64,000 nt of DNA. It comes from Adiantum capillus-veneris (taxonomy: Eukaryota; Streptophyta; Polypodiopsida; Polypodiales; Pteridaceae). Where the stretch lies: the NCBI GenBank assembly GCA_014529385.2, contig CM043945.1, positions 152,929,741-152,993,740 of the forward strand, read 5' to 3'. Shown piece after piece: positions 22,417 to 33,359 of the stretch. The notes below the pieces were generated by a model. That model was not told the origin of the DNA. It saw only the letters and a program-made list of their open reading frames with translations, and did no database searches. Numbering within the stretch: position 1 is the stretch's first letter; every line of letters starts with the position of its first letter. Position numbers and translations under genes: made by a program.

Positions 22417-22599
22417 CCCAAGAAGTGGTAGACAATCTGTTTATACAACCACACATGCATTAACAATTAGGTGCTCTTTCCCATTTTTCAAGGCTGTAAC
22501 CATACCTATAACTCTCTCTTTATCTGGGGATAGTTTCTTTGGTGAGTACTTAGTACCTTTGCTCCAAATCTCACCACATACATGTGTCCTTCTTCATCA

Positions 22600-23405
22600 T
22601 CTTGTCCTATCGACGATAAAGATGATCAACTACATGTGCATAATGTGGAATCCAAATAACATAAAAGACACATGCTCCCAAAAACCTTCTAGCCTCAGTG
22701 ATGCTAGTGTACATTTCTTTGATTCTTTGGATGACATCTACCTTTATTAGACACGGTTTCCTACCATATGGCCTGCACATGTGTCCCACAATGAGAACTT
22801 CATTAACACCAAACATAGACTTTTTTCATGACAAAGTAAGATTCACTTTCTCCAATTTAGACAAAATTTTATCACAATCATTTATGCGATTTTCCATAAA
22901 CCTTCGGCACCCCTAAGATCCAAATCTTTATCTTTCTCACTTTCTTCACATCCTTTGATAGGCAAATCATCAATGAAAGGCATTGTGATTTAAGTCACGT
23001 AAGACCTTCTTCACATCCTTTGATAGGCAGATTTAAGTCACATAAGACCTTATTCCTCCCATTCATCATTTGTGAAACTGAGTTGGTTGCTCCCTAAGGC
23101 AAGGGACACATTCTTACCAAACCTAAAGGTGTCCTCATGGTTGAAAAGTCTCTACTTTCAATTGCAAGCTGAAATTGATCATACCCTGAGTAGAGATCTC
23201 CCATTGAGTAGATTGCCCTCCCTACAAACGCCTTTGCAAACTCATCCACAATCGGACCTATACCTACATTTTTAATTGTCACCTTGCTCACTGGTTGCAT
23301 ATCTTGGATGTAGCGAAGAGCACCATTCTTCTTTGGAACTGTGAACCATCTATTTGAGTATGGAGCACAAGAAGACTCCAAAAATTTCCATTTTGATCTT
23401 TTCAT
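22600..23405 (-). pseudogene. reverse transcriptase fragments, gypsy B
   Basis: NRWFTVPKKNGALRYIQDMQ and PVSKVTIKNVG are followed by YSMGDLYSGYDQFQLAIESR, i.e. RT motif A with D of GDLYSGYDQ. Further down KVDVIQRIKEMYTSITEARR and FLGACVFYVIWIPHYAHVVD correspond to the RT-RNase H connection. Sequence between them is rearranged: a direct duplication of about 30 bases is seen at 22945-23050. Confidence 0.85.
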
Positions 23406-23439
23406 TCAATAGCGTGTTTTCAAAATAACACTTAGGAAT

Positions 23440-24400
23440 ATATCGCTTTCAAGATGCACAATTGTGAGTGATGGTTAGTCTAATATTCAAAGAAGACCAT
23501 TGATCACTGTGATATTGGTTTTTACAAGAGGAGAAACGCTCATAAAGGCGATGATAGTTTTGGTGCAATTAAAAGTGGCAAATACATTGCTGAGGTCTTG
23601 ATTAATGTAATCAAATAAATCGATGTTGAACATGTTGATCAAGTAGTCATGGACAATGCAAAGAACTATAAAAATACTAGCAAATTAATCAAAAAGTGTT
23701 TTTCACACATTTTCGTTGATGGTTGCAATACACACAGTTTAAACTTGGTGCTGAAGGATTGGTATACTAGTAGAGAAACCACATGGTTCGCCAAAATAAT
23801 TGACATAGTGCGACAAGTTGTGAAGTTCATCTTGAAATGATGAAGAGTGCCCAATTCGTACAGGATGCGCTTGTCAATTATGTTAAAATTACCTGCTGAA
23901 ACTCGATTTTTCACGCACATTTATACATTAAAAACACTCCTACGCAACAAGTGCGATGTGATTGACACTTTCAATTGTATGGTCTTTGATGAATGGTAGC
24001 TTGAACATATAAAAAAAGTGAAAGAGAAAATTACATTTCTACATGGGTCCAAAAACAAGCTTGCTTGGTGGAGAAGTGTAATGGATGCATACCATGTAAT
24101 GATGCCCGTTATGTTTACAATTCGCAACCTTGATTAGAAGGTGCCAAATATGGGCAAAGTGTGGATGACCCTGTGGTCAGTCCAACAAAGTCTGAAAATT
24201 TCTGAAAAGTTAAAAGAGTCTGTAGTAGAGAAGGAGTGGCGACTATCATTCTCTGCAAAACAACAAAAAATTTTGGCCAAGTATTTTTATGCAAGGTGGA
24301 AGAGCGTTCATAGTCCACTCCATAGTGTGGCTTACATACTTGATCAGAACATAGAATTGAATGCAAACAAACTACCCAGATGACAAGTCAATAGCAAAGT
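23440..24400 (+). mobile_element. hAT-type transposase remnant (DUF659 region)
   Basis: Plus-strand frames read VVMDNAKNYKNTSKLIKK, then IFVDGCNTHSLNLVLKDW and WFAKIIDIVRQVVKFILK. This follows the plant hAT DUF659 pattern 'TDNA.NY..A...l......iFw.pCaaHclnLml.di......i......i..fi'. After breaks, FHTRMKSVHSPLHSVAYIL-like sequence near 24300-24355 (HSPLHSVAYILDQNIEL) matches the stretch before the hAT dimerisation domain (hPLH.aay.LNP). Many stops are present. No terminal inverted repeats were found. The 18.7-kb LTR element inserted just downstream. Confidence 0.75.
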
Positions 24401-24465
24401 ACAAAATATTCAAGCCGGATAAAAATACAGTATAAGTTCAATGAGCGGTCGCTAAATAGGATTAG

Positions 24466-24470
24466 GGTTC
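24466..24470. other. target-site duplication, left (GGTTC)
   Basis: The five bases before the left LTR equal the five bases after the right LTR (43178-43182), the 5-bp duplication usual for gypsy integrases. Confidence 0.95.
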
Positions 24471-25626
24471 TGTTGGTGGATATGCCGCGACAGACGCCCG
24501 AGGCGGTCACTTTTTAGAATGTGTATGCTATCACGTGAGTTAACCGGAGAGGATTATTAAAAGATCAAAATGTATCAAAATGTATACATACAGAGGGGGG
24601 TGGGGGTTTTTTCAATAGGCACGTAGTGTAAATATAGTATGTATATTGAGGTATTATCAATAACCTCTTGAACGCACGTGATATAGGAAGCTTTTGATAA
24701 ATGACCGCCCCGGGGATGGGGACGTCAGCACAACGAGATCTCACCTAACAAGATTTGTCAGCTAAGGACGAAGCTCGACCCACAGGCACGTGGAAGCAAG
24801 CATAGGGTGTCAACCTACACTCGACTGACTCTCGACTACTTCCTACAGAGGTCTCTACCCAATGTCTAAGCGACAGCCTTCAGGAGTGTATAAGAGGAGA
24901 TTTCCTACAATGCTTTCAAGATCCAAATACCCATCAAACGTTCTCAAAATGCCAGAGAACTTGAAGGAAACCCTGTTAACACCAATAGGTCGCTCTCCCT
25001 AAGGTCCATGAATCAAAACCCCAACCCTAAACACCTGGTGCAAAATCACGTAGGATGTCTCGTCAAATTTGCAGGTCGTCATTTTTGAAAACTAAAGTGC
25101 CTAATGTGTAGCTCTACTCATTGCGAACGCGTGGATATGCTAAAATGCAAAAGCAGACGACGTATGCTCACCGAATCACCACATGTAGCTCGTGGGTCGA
25201 GTTCGCAAAGCTAGATCGTACATCCGCAATGTAGGTGTTGACGCGTAGCTCTCATCGAGGGCAACACGCTGCACTTCTCCGCACTCGATTTCGACCACTA
25301 GTGCGCGCGTAGCGTCAAGATGAAACTCTCACTCTCTCTTGTACACAGAGTACGCTCACTCACACAGACTGAACTTTTAAAAATGACAAAATGTCTTTCT
25401 TCATTAAGGTCAAAAGTGGTATAAATACCTTATAATCTCAAACCCTAAGGTTCCAATTTAACCATTCACTCAATCTAAATATAAAAAATGGGATACAATC
25501 TAGAAGCTTCTGCAAGCCCCACTATTTACAAAGGTGAAATGACGGTTTTCTCAATTAAAGAATAATTACAAAAAATAATATCCTGTCGAGCAATCATTCT
25601 CCGTTGGGTGTGTCCAGCTGCTAACA
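24471..25626 (-). repeat. 3' LTR (left), interrupted by a MITE
   Basis: Begins TGTTGGTGGATATGCC and ends CAGCTGCTAACA on the plus strand. It matches 42248-43177 throughout except for the 218-bp insertion at 24497-24714. Without the insertion it is about 930 bp, like its partner. It holds a half-copy of the element's palindrome at 25049-25060. Confidence 0.97.
24497..24714. mobile_element. 218-bp MITE with long imperfect terminal inverted repeats
   Basis: The left end reads CCCGAGGCGGTCACTTTTTA and the right end, in reverse complement, CCCGGGGCGGTCATTTATCA. Further in, TATCACGTGAGTT and TATCACGTGCGTT pair as well, so the inverted repeats extend about 50 bp. It is absent from the other LTR, which shows the empty site. 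Flanks GACAGACG and GATGGGGACG suggest a target duplication of 8-10 bp that has since changed, compatible with Mutator or hAT type. No coding capacity. Confidence 0.85.
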
Positions 25627-25641
25627 CTCCCCCCCTCCTAG
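25627..25641 (-). promoter_or_regulatory. polypurine tract
   Basis: On the element's strand CTAGGAGGGGGGGAG directly abuts the 3' LTR. This is the RNase-H-resistant primer for plus-strand DNA synthesis. Confidence 0.9.
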
Positions 25642-25679
25642 TTCATGTCGTCCCCGACATGGCAGTAGAGCTGCTTCTT

Positions 25680-28600
25680 TTAGTGGAGGCTTTCACGCAT
25701 CTTTAGAAGGGACTCATATCGCACATACTGAGCCAGTAATGTCGGGCTGAATATCTCTGTGTTGATGGTGAAGAAGCCGGTGTAGAAGGCTTCTTCAAAG
25801 GCCTGGAGGTGATAAGAAGGAAAAAACATAATTCTCTGATAAAGTGCATGTATCACCTCGTGGGAAGGCTGAGTAGACATATCATATGCACATCTGTATG
25901 TGTCTTGGAAGAAGAAGAGGCTGTCTGTTGCTTGTCCATGTTTAAAGGTTTCGAAAACCGCCAGAAGGGTTTTACAGATTTTTCTAAGCATGATGCAAGA
26001 TAGGTCAGGCGAGCCAGTGAACAATTTAATGGCGCCCGTTAGGGTTTTCACCATGTATTGCTCACTCATTCTCTCGCCTGCCTTCAAGCCGGGCAGCTTA
26101 GGGTAATTGAGCCATGTGGGTTGGCTTCTTTGCAACAGCTCGTGTGCTTTCCATGTGTGCATCCTTGGTAGAGGGCAAAAACTGAGGTTGTCTCTGATTC
26201 TTTTAGGTGCCTCTACCAGATGAATTAAATATTGTGGATATTTGGTGAGCCATGCCTTTCTCCACTTGGGCAGAGAGTCCATGATCAGCTAAACTCCTTC
26301 TGGTTTGGAGATATCTACTTTGTATAATGGTACTATTGGCTCTTCTTTTATCCGTTTGTTGATTGTAGCAGCTTCATACTTTAGAAGAGGATATGGGAGA
26401 GAAGGCTGTAACCATTCACGCCGAATGACATTGGCATCTATCTTTTGAATGGTCATAGATTTAAACACTCTCTGCTCCCACTCCATTGCTTCTTTGGCAA
26501 TGTCTTTTATCGCCGCTTCTATTGCCTTCTGTAGATTTTCTTCTTCTTCTTGTGTTAGATCCTTGGGTTCTTGTGATGGTCCCACAAGGATGTCCTCTTG
26601 CATAGTGGTGTCCACTGGATCTGACACATTTTCTATGTCAATGCATTCCATTGCTGCTGGTCCTATGCTCAAATGTTGCTCTTCAGTTTGCTGTTGGCCC
26701 TTTAGCTCATCTATCTGCTTCTGAAATGCCTTCTTTGCCTCTTCCGCTTGATCTCCCATGTTCACTGGGAGGTCGTTCAGATCTGCATTGATTTTTTTAG
26801 CTCCTCTAGCTTCCTCTTGATGACTTCGTTTTCTATTTGCCATCTCTTAAATTCCTCGTCCATATTCTTTTTCATGGCTTCTAGCTCATTTTCATGCCTT
26901 GTTCTCTTCTTCCAGGCGGTTTTGCATTACAAGAGATCCCTCGGCCAGCATCAGTCTTTGTATTTTCTCTAGTGTCAACTCCTTTTGGAGTTCCTTCATC
27001 TGTTCTTCATATAAATCATTCTCTGAAGTTGTGCCAGTCGAGCTAGCAGCTCTGACTCTGGCTGGAGATGCCCTTAGCCTTTGGATGGTCTGATCTTTCA
27101 CTTTCATATGATCTTTTAGCTCTATCACTTCATCCTGGCTTGCCTCATGTTCTATCTCAGCCTTTTCCTTGGAATTCCTCAAGGTTTCAACCTCTTTGGA
27201 CTCATTAGCAAGTTGTAGTGTCAGATTGTCCCTCTCTTTCTCCGCATCTGTCAGTGACTTGCTGATTTTCTTGTATTCCTCCTCTGCTCTTTGAAGCTTG
27301 TGTTCGGCTGCCTGATTCTGTCGTTCCATCTCTTGGCATCTTTGTAATGCCGCGTCCAGATTGGCTTGCAGCTTTGTTTGTTTCTCTATGTTCTCTTGGA
27401 CCTGTTTTTGCAGTGAGTCCACTTCAGTTTTGATAAGAACTTCATTTGTTTTGAGATTATCAATCTCATTCTCAGTGCCCATTGATCTTGCTCTGAGCCC
27501 AGTTAGTTTTTGCATTACTACATCCCAATCATTGGTTGGTGGCTGTAGATCCACTGTATCTGTGGTGAATGTCTCATTCAACTCCACTAACCAAAGGCTC
27601 TGCGTATGTTCCTTGGGTCTTGTGCCTGCAACTCAAAAGTTGCAATAGCTGCCTCTTCTCGAGAGTACCCAACAGCTAGTAGATCAAGAAATATTCTAAA
27701 GTTTCTTTCTTCTGGATATGGCTTCTCATCTTTTGGCTCAGCTTCTGCCTTCTGCTCTTCCTCTTTGTTCTTCTCTTGCTTAGACTCTTTTTGTTTATCA
27801 GTTCTGTTCAGCTCCTCTTTTTGTTGGGTTTGTGGAGGACTAAGAGGAGGTGGTGATGGTGGTGGGCTGGATTCCCGGCTTGACGGTGGAGTTGGTTGCT
27901 TCTTCTTGAAATCCCGATCCACCTTGGTTTTTCTCTCTCTTTCTTGGCCTTCTTGCTCTTCTAGCAGTTGCTGTCTCACTTCGTCCACCTCTTCTTCTGT
28001 AAAAGGGATATTCGGGATATTCTCCGCCGTAGCATCTAAGATCTCAAAGTTTTTGATATAATCTTCGAACCGATCCCGGTGAACCCTTCGAGATGATCCG
28101 GACATAGCTTCAAGGGATGGCTTCCACAACTCGCTCAGATCCCCTTTGAGTGCTCTCTCGGCTCTGAAACTTTCCATCAGTCTTTCTAGCTGCGCTGCTT
28201 TTTGTGACTTGGTTTCCTTGATTGGCACTTGCAAATTTTCTTTCTTTCCCTTCTTTGACTATGGCGGCTCTTCTAGCACGGTCTCTAACCGGCGCTTCAG
28301 CCGTGTGGTTACTCTGGGTGCCTTGGGAGGTTCTTCTTCCTTGTCTTCCTTTAGCTTTAGCCAATCATTTTGTGAGGGAGGTAGAGGCTAGTTTCCCTTG
28401 GCATGCAGTGCTCCATAGACAACTTTTGTTATCAGCTCACCAGGTACAATATAGGTAGGATTTTTGGTCCCCATCTTCACAAGATTGTCGTGGATGTAAG
28501 CGGCATAATTTATCTCTTTTGGTTTGCTCTTCTGCATTGCCCAGGTGAAAGTGGTTGCAATGGCTCCAGGTAGCATCCTGTATTTCTGTGGCCACTTTGT

Positions 28601-29180
28601 ACACATGTGGAAGTATTGATTGTATAGTTGGCTCATGATAGCCACCTTCGGGTTTGCAATATCTTCAAATGTGAAGTTATTCTTCTTTTCCGAGTAGACC
28701 TTGACGTCATCTCGCCTCTTTGTCACACTGTCTCCTTTGTTTGAGATGTCAAGTGCGGTTGCCACCACCTTCTTTGTGATGACAATCAATGTATCAGGCT
28801 TGCCTTGCAGATCGATGACTCGGGCCACTCTATCTTCTTTGATTGTGGTGACAAATTCCCACACTCTTTTAATATCAATCCCTGCGGGCAAGCCTTCAAA
28901 GTAATTGTGGAGATCTAGCTTCTCCAAGTAATCCCCCATCTTGCTCCTGACAAATTCATTGAGCTCTCGAGGTATCATGGGTAGCTCCACTGCATTTCCC
29001 TCTGGATCTTTGAATACTCCTTGGTAGATTCTCAGATCATTGGTCTCTAGCAGGTCATCTTGAATCCATGTGCTTGTGGGCTTCAGGGTTCCCTCTGGGA
29101 CCACAAAAGGCTCCCACTTCTTCTAAGTAGTCCTTTATAGTCATCGTCTTCTTCTTTGCAGGTGATTTTGCGGCTGCCAT
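25680..29180 (-). pseudogene. second large ORF of the 18.7-kb element (about 1.15 thousand codons, coiled-coil, unknown function)
   Basis: A likely start is the ATG at 29180 (MAAAKSPAKKKTMTIKDYLE). A 1-base shift near 29110 leads into a 238-codon frame (28388 end) with VWEFVTTIKEDRVARVIDL and LPGAIATTFTWAMQKSKPKE. This resembles the 'putative plant transposon protein' type of domain in loose pattern only. Further frames at 28234-27587 are Pro/Glu/Lys-rich. 27587-26892 shows strong heptad periodicity (ENEIDNLKTNEVLIKTEVDS and NQAAEHKLQRAEEEYKKISK), a coiled coil. 26843-26289 and 26282-25680 complete it, the latter starting MDSLPKWRKAWLTKYPQYLI. The last three blocks share one frame broken only by stops. 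Position after pol recalls the extra ORF of Athila-type elements, but no signal peptide or membrane segment is seen. Confidence 0.7.
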
Positions 29181-29345
29181 GGATCCTGTTGCACTCAGTA
29201 GTCCAAAGTTAGCATTTTTTACATATTAGCTGATAAACTGAGTTCTGACTACCCAAATGACTTGAAAATTGAAATAAGAACTCAAAAGGAACTAGGGAAA
29301 CTCTGCATCTGCTCATAGTAGCTTTCTGGCTAAAAATAATCATGT

Positions 29346-30225
29346 AGACATCCTCCGCGTAGGATGTCTACCTTCTCTGTTTTTGGTGAAACTTGGCAGG
29401 CTTGTGGCCCTTGACCTATGCAACATGGCTATGTAATTGGAATTGGGTTTGGGCATCAAAAAGTGCAATTTTGGGCAGATTTAGGCTTTTGGCTCACAAA
29501 TTGGGTAGGATGTCCTAATCAGGTGGAAAATGATATTCAATTGGGTTGAAATTTGATATACAGGCTTCTTATCCCATGTTAATGGTTCCCATGAAGTTAG
29601 TTCTTGCACAGAAGGTCCATATGACACTGGAGACATCCTACGCGTAGGATGTCTATTTTATCAAAATGACTTGAATTTGGTTCTGTGGGTAGCCCTTAGC
29701 ATGTGGAACATGGCCCTGCTCTTAGATTTAGATTTGGATAAGCATTGGTGTTTGTTAAGAGCTTGTGTAGTGTTTTTAGGCTCAAAAAGTGCATCTTGGA
29801 GGTTTTGGGGGCCAAATGTGATGGGAATGGCTTGAAATTTGATACATGAGCTTGTGAAGGTGTTATAAAGACATCTGGAACTCAAAAATACCAGCTGGAG
29901 GTCAGATAGGTCATTTAGACATCCTACGCGTAGGATGTCTATTTCATTAATTTTCACATCTGACCCCACAATTAGCTTGGCAATGTGCTCATGAGTATAT
30001 TGTGCAAGTTTCATGTGATTTGGACTAGTTTTGGTAGGTCTATGATCCATTATTGCCTCTATGCTCTGACTTTCCGTTTTCTCATGCATATGAGGTCAAC
30101 TTTTGTCCAAATGTGATGAAACTTGGTGGCTAGCATGTACATGCTATGTAGAAACTGTGTATGAGATGAGATGTTGAGTTTGGTTCCCAGATATGGCCTT
30201 GAGACATCCTACGCATAGGATGTCT
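29346..30225. repeat. array of four 24-bp palindromes spaced 285-286 bp (inner array)
   Basis: Copies at 29346-29369, 29631-29654, 29917-29940 and 30202-30225. Each is AGACATCCTACG followed by its reverse complement. Copies 2 and 3 are perfect, and copies 1 and 4 have one change each. Start-to-start spacing is 285, 286 and 285 bp. Intervening sequence shows faint similarity (for example GTGGCCCTTGACCTATGCAA versus GTAGCCCTTAGCATGTGGAA), so this looks like an old tandem repeat in which only the palindrome is conserved. Confidence 0.97.
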
Positions 30226-31940
30226 CCTGATGAAATTTATATGAGAAGTGCTACTGACACATGCCTTGAGCCCCCCCTGAGTCCCTTTTAAGCCCTATTT
30301 CAACAAAAAAGTCAAATAGATAGATAGAAACTCCCTGTTTGGATTTCAGAGCCTCTGAGCCGTTTTCTGACTCTTGGAGTGCTTTTTAGCGATGAAATTT
30401 CTTGATGTTAGTCTCCATAGCTTCACGATTCCTTGGGGATCCTTGCCATATGGTTTTTTTGACTTTGGCTTCACCGGAGCTCCGTTTGGCAATTTGTCGC
30501 TCTGGAAGCGCCTGTGGTTGCGTTCACATGTCGTCGATGACTTGTGGTGGTCTAACACCATAGGACTTGGTTGTTGATGGTCGAGGAAAGCCGCTCGTGA
30601 AGTTTGGTGGCAAACGGACATACGGTTTGGCCGTGAGAGCTAGTTGACGCTTTGTGTGTCTGATGCCGTTTCTGAAGCTTAGTGCTGCTTCGGGTCGCCT
30701 TATGGCCATGTGGGCTATATAGATTTGAAGAGCATGTTGAGATGCTCCTACCCATGAGTTTTGGTAGCATTTGGGCACCTTTCCACCGATTTACCATTTG
30801 GTGGCCTCTTGCAGGGCTCTAGCAGTTAGGGTTTTTCCCAATGGTTTTCCGCCACCTTTGTGCATTCAAGAGTGGTCTCCTATGCTAGGGTAACCCGCCA
30901 ATGAAGCCTTATTGCTTTTGGGTTAGCCGTTAGGTGGTCACCTCTACCTGTAGGTCTCTACTGCCCGTTTCCCGTGTGAACCCTACGCTAGTTTCGCGAC
31001 AAAACATCAAACATACGCAAAAAGCTCAAGGTGGTCAGCCTACCTCTCATATCTCGAGCCTGTCGGGTGGTCATGCGCGTCGTAGAAGCCGCTGGAAGTC
31101 CGGTTCGCTCTAGGTGGCAAGAGCTCTCTCTCAAGAAGGCAATAGTGGAAATGAGCTTTAAGTGAAGTGAAAAAATCTTATAACCGAACCACTTTCTATG
31201 AAATTTGACATGTGCTCACAACTTCTTGTGAGATGCGGTTTAGGCTCGAAAAATTCTTGATTTGGACTCCATTTGCCCAGTTTTTGAAAAATTTGACGTT
31301 TCGGTCAAAATCTGACCAAAACACGCTTTCCGCTCCATTCACATAATTGCACCCCCATTGCACCATAGGTTGTCCTATAGTCACTGATTATCCCCATATT
31401 TTTTGTATTTCATCACGATCGTATTTCACCTATTTTTTGTATTTTTGAAGTTTTTCTGCCGATAATTAGTAAAATTAAAAAGAAAATAGAAAATTAATCT
31501 CAAAAAATCCCCAAAAATCATAATAACTCAAAAACATCCCGCAAAACACTATATACACTCACATGCAATTTTTATGGCCAGATTTCTCCGTTTTACCAAT
31601 ATTTTGCCCGAAAAATGGCTATTTTTACCTACATACAAACACCTAGGGGCTTGATTTGGCGTTTGGCCCCATATACTTGTAGATTCATGCTGTATAAGGG
31701 CATATGTACTTAGGTTAGTCTAGAAAATTTTGCAATCAAATGACAATTCTCTAAAATGGTCGAAAAACATGCCCTTTTTTGCTCTTTTTACCATTGGGTC
31801 CGCATTTGAGAATGCCTCCCCCCCTCCTAGCCAGAGTCCTCCCGGACGACAAGGTATCGCCTCGGAGTATGTGCAGTGCATGGGTTAAAAATTGTGCTAA
31901 TGCTTGGCCGTGTAATATGGCCCTATTTGATGCATACTCA
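30226..31940. other. non-coding spacer between pol and the second ORF of the 18.7-kb element
   Basis: No consistent protein frame on the element's strand. Reading frames such as 30346-30797 overlap in different frames without recognisable domains. Together with the palindrome array it could be a leader for a second transcript, but no promoter is identifiable. Confidence 0.4.
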
Positions 31941-32760
31941 ATCAATGCATGGAAAAATCAATGTTGTGCAAGAGGAGGGAATAAGCAAAATGCTTATTGG
32001 CATTCGACGTCGAGGTTTCCTGTTTGTTGTTGAGTTGGTTGGTGCATTTTCTTTGCAAGTAAAATTTGTAACTCTAGAGCTCTCTGTTTGATCGTCTTTC
32101 TTGCAAAAGTCGCTTGGTTTGCCACTACTGTCGATATGGCCATGGTTGTCTCCTTGGAGAGAATTTTCGTGGCTAAAATTGGCCATAGTCTTTGTCTCTT
32201 TTGCTTTCCATTTGTAGTTTTTTTTGGAGGTTTTTGTAGGTTTATTGCTACATCCGTGGTTGTCATTGTTGTGCTGTTGATTGGCACCCACATTGATCGG
32301 TTTGCCGGTTTCATACGTAGTGTGTGTATGCATGCCGATGTTGCTTGTACTGAAGGGAGTTCCTGTTGCTTTGGTTTTGGGATCCAAATGCGAGTCGCAT
32401 TTAAGTTGTTACTGAGCATTCTCTTTGGGATCCATATATTTTTTATTCCCTTGTTTGTCGGTTGAACTGTGTTCTCATGTTGACTTCTTCTGTTATATTG
32501 TGGTTTGTCTGCCATGTCACCTCTATCCTTCCGCACCCATTCTTGTTTTTCGCGTGTTGCTAACCTTGATCTTTTTAGTGTGGTCTATGTTGTTGTATGT
32601 TTGTATTGAACATGGTTGGCAGTTCCTTGTTTGTTCGCCATGGGTACCGTGTTGTTCTTTAGTGGCACCCATCTTTTTGGTTCTTTATCCAGTGATTGTG
32701 GTGCTGCCATCTGGTTCTTTCGAGGTTGCTGAGCAAATGCTACCACCTATTGTTCTTGTG
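31940..32760 (-). pseudogene. C-terminal tail of pol with repeated Trp-Pro motifs
   Basis: After the protease, frames rich in Asn, Gln, Thr and Lys continue. Short repeats around a tryptophan recur: KRWVPLKN, IWIPKRM, IWIPKPK, MWVPINS and the degenerate EWVRKDR. The composition resembles a nucleic-acid-binding or linker tail. Several stops interrupt it. Whether it belonged to the same polyprotein cannot be proved from one copy. Confidence 0.4.
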
Positions 32761-33347
32761 CATGTTGAATTTTGACTGTATCCGAATTCCACTCTATCTG
32801 CACATTATACTCTTTTTGCCAAGGTTGTCCCAAGAACATGGGTTGTAGTGTGCTTTCATCCTCAACCACGCAAAACTTGTGTGGGTAAATATATTGATGT
32901 ATTTGTACATGCAATATAGTCCAGCTCAATGTTTTTAGCGAATGTGATACAACTTTCCAGCACTTGTGGAGTAGGATGTAGTTGATCTTTGGGCTTGAGC
33001 TGTTTGTATAATTTGTAAGAGATCAGATTTGCTTGAGCTCCAGAATCAAGCAATGCCGTCGATTCAACTTGATTGCTACCCACTTTGGCTGCAATTATTG
33101 GCTCCACTGTGTCTTCATCAAAATTCGTTAGTCGAATAACATTTATTCGCAACGGTGAGCCACATTGTTGTTGTTGTCGTAGAAGCCGTCTTTTTGCAAT
33201 GCGTTCTTTTGCTTCTGCTTGGGCTTCTTCTCGTACCCTCTGTTTCTCCTTCATCTGTTGTTTTTCTTGATGGATTTGTTGAAGCATATCCTGTGTTAGT
33301 GGTAAATGATATTTTTTTAATTGACACTCACTAATCCAATTTGGCAT
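32760..33347 (-). pseudogene. retropepsin fused downstream of integrase
   Basis: Starting from the end of the integrase frame, MPNWISECQLKKYHLPLTQD leads through a basic helical linker (AQAEAKERIAKRRLLRQQQQ) into a retropepsin. Its strand RINVIRLTNFDEDTVEPIIA is followed by the intact active site STALLDSGAQANLIS and KLYKQLKPKDQLHPTPQVLE. A single frameshift near 32910 separates this from the C-terminal half, HKFCVVEDESTLQPMFLGQP then WQKEYNVQIEW, with the hydrophobic-Leu-Gly motif that pairs with the active site. The same reading frame as the integrase C-terminus, with one TAA between them, shows this is one polyprotein. It would cleave Gag-Pol. Confidence 0.85.
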
Positions 33348-33359
33348 TTCTTCTCCTAC

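Larger units (their letters stand above)
20664..23405 (-). mobile_element. Ty3/gypsy pol remnant B
   Basis: On the minus strand RT (23405-22600), RNase H (22416-22123) and integrase (21772-20794) follow in normal gypsy order, with many stops. Gag, protease and both LTRs are missing or unrecognisable. The element is distinct in sequence from element A and from the 18.7-kb element. Confidence 0.9.

Noticed and set aside
27361-28061. Ser/Cys-rich plus-strand frames opposite the coiled-coil region
   Set aside because: Antisense shadows of Glu/Gln/Lys-rich coding sequence.
25680-29180. Retroviral-type env gene
   Set aside because: No signal peptide, transmembrane segment or glycosylation-rich ectodomain is visible. 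The region is charged and coiled-coil.
29346-30225. CRISPR-like array (regular palindromic repeats, ~285-bp spacing)
   Set aside because: Spacers are far too long and mutually similar, the context is a plant retrotransposon, and no cas genes are present.
32088-32775. Hydrophobic plus-strand frames (125 and 116 aa) that look like membrane proteins
   Set aside because: They are antisense to the N/Q/T-rich tail of pol. Hydrophobicity is a by-product of the complementary codons.
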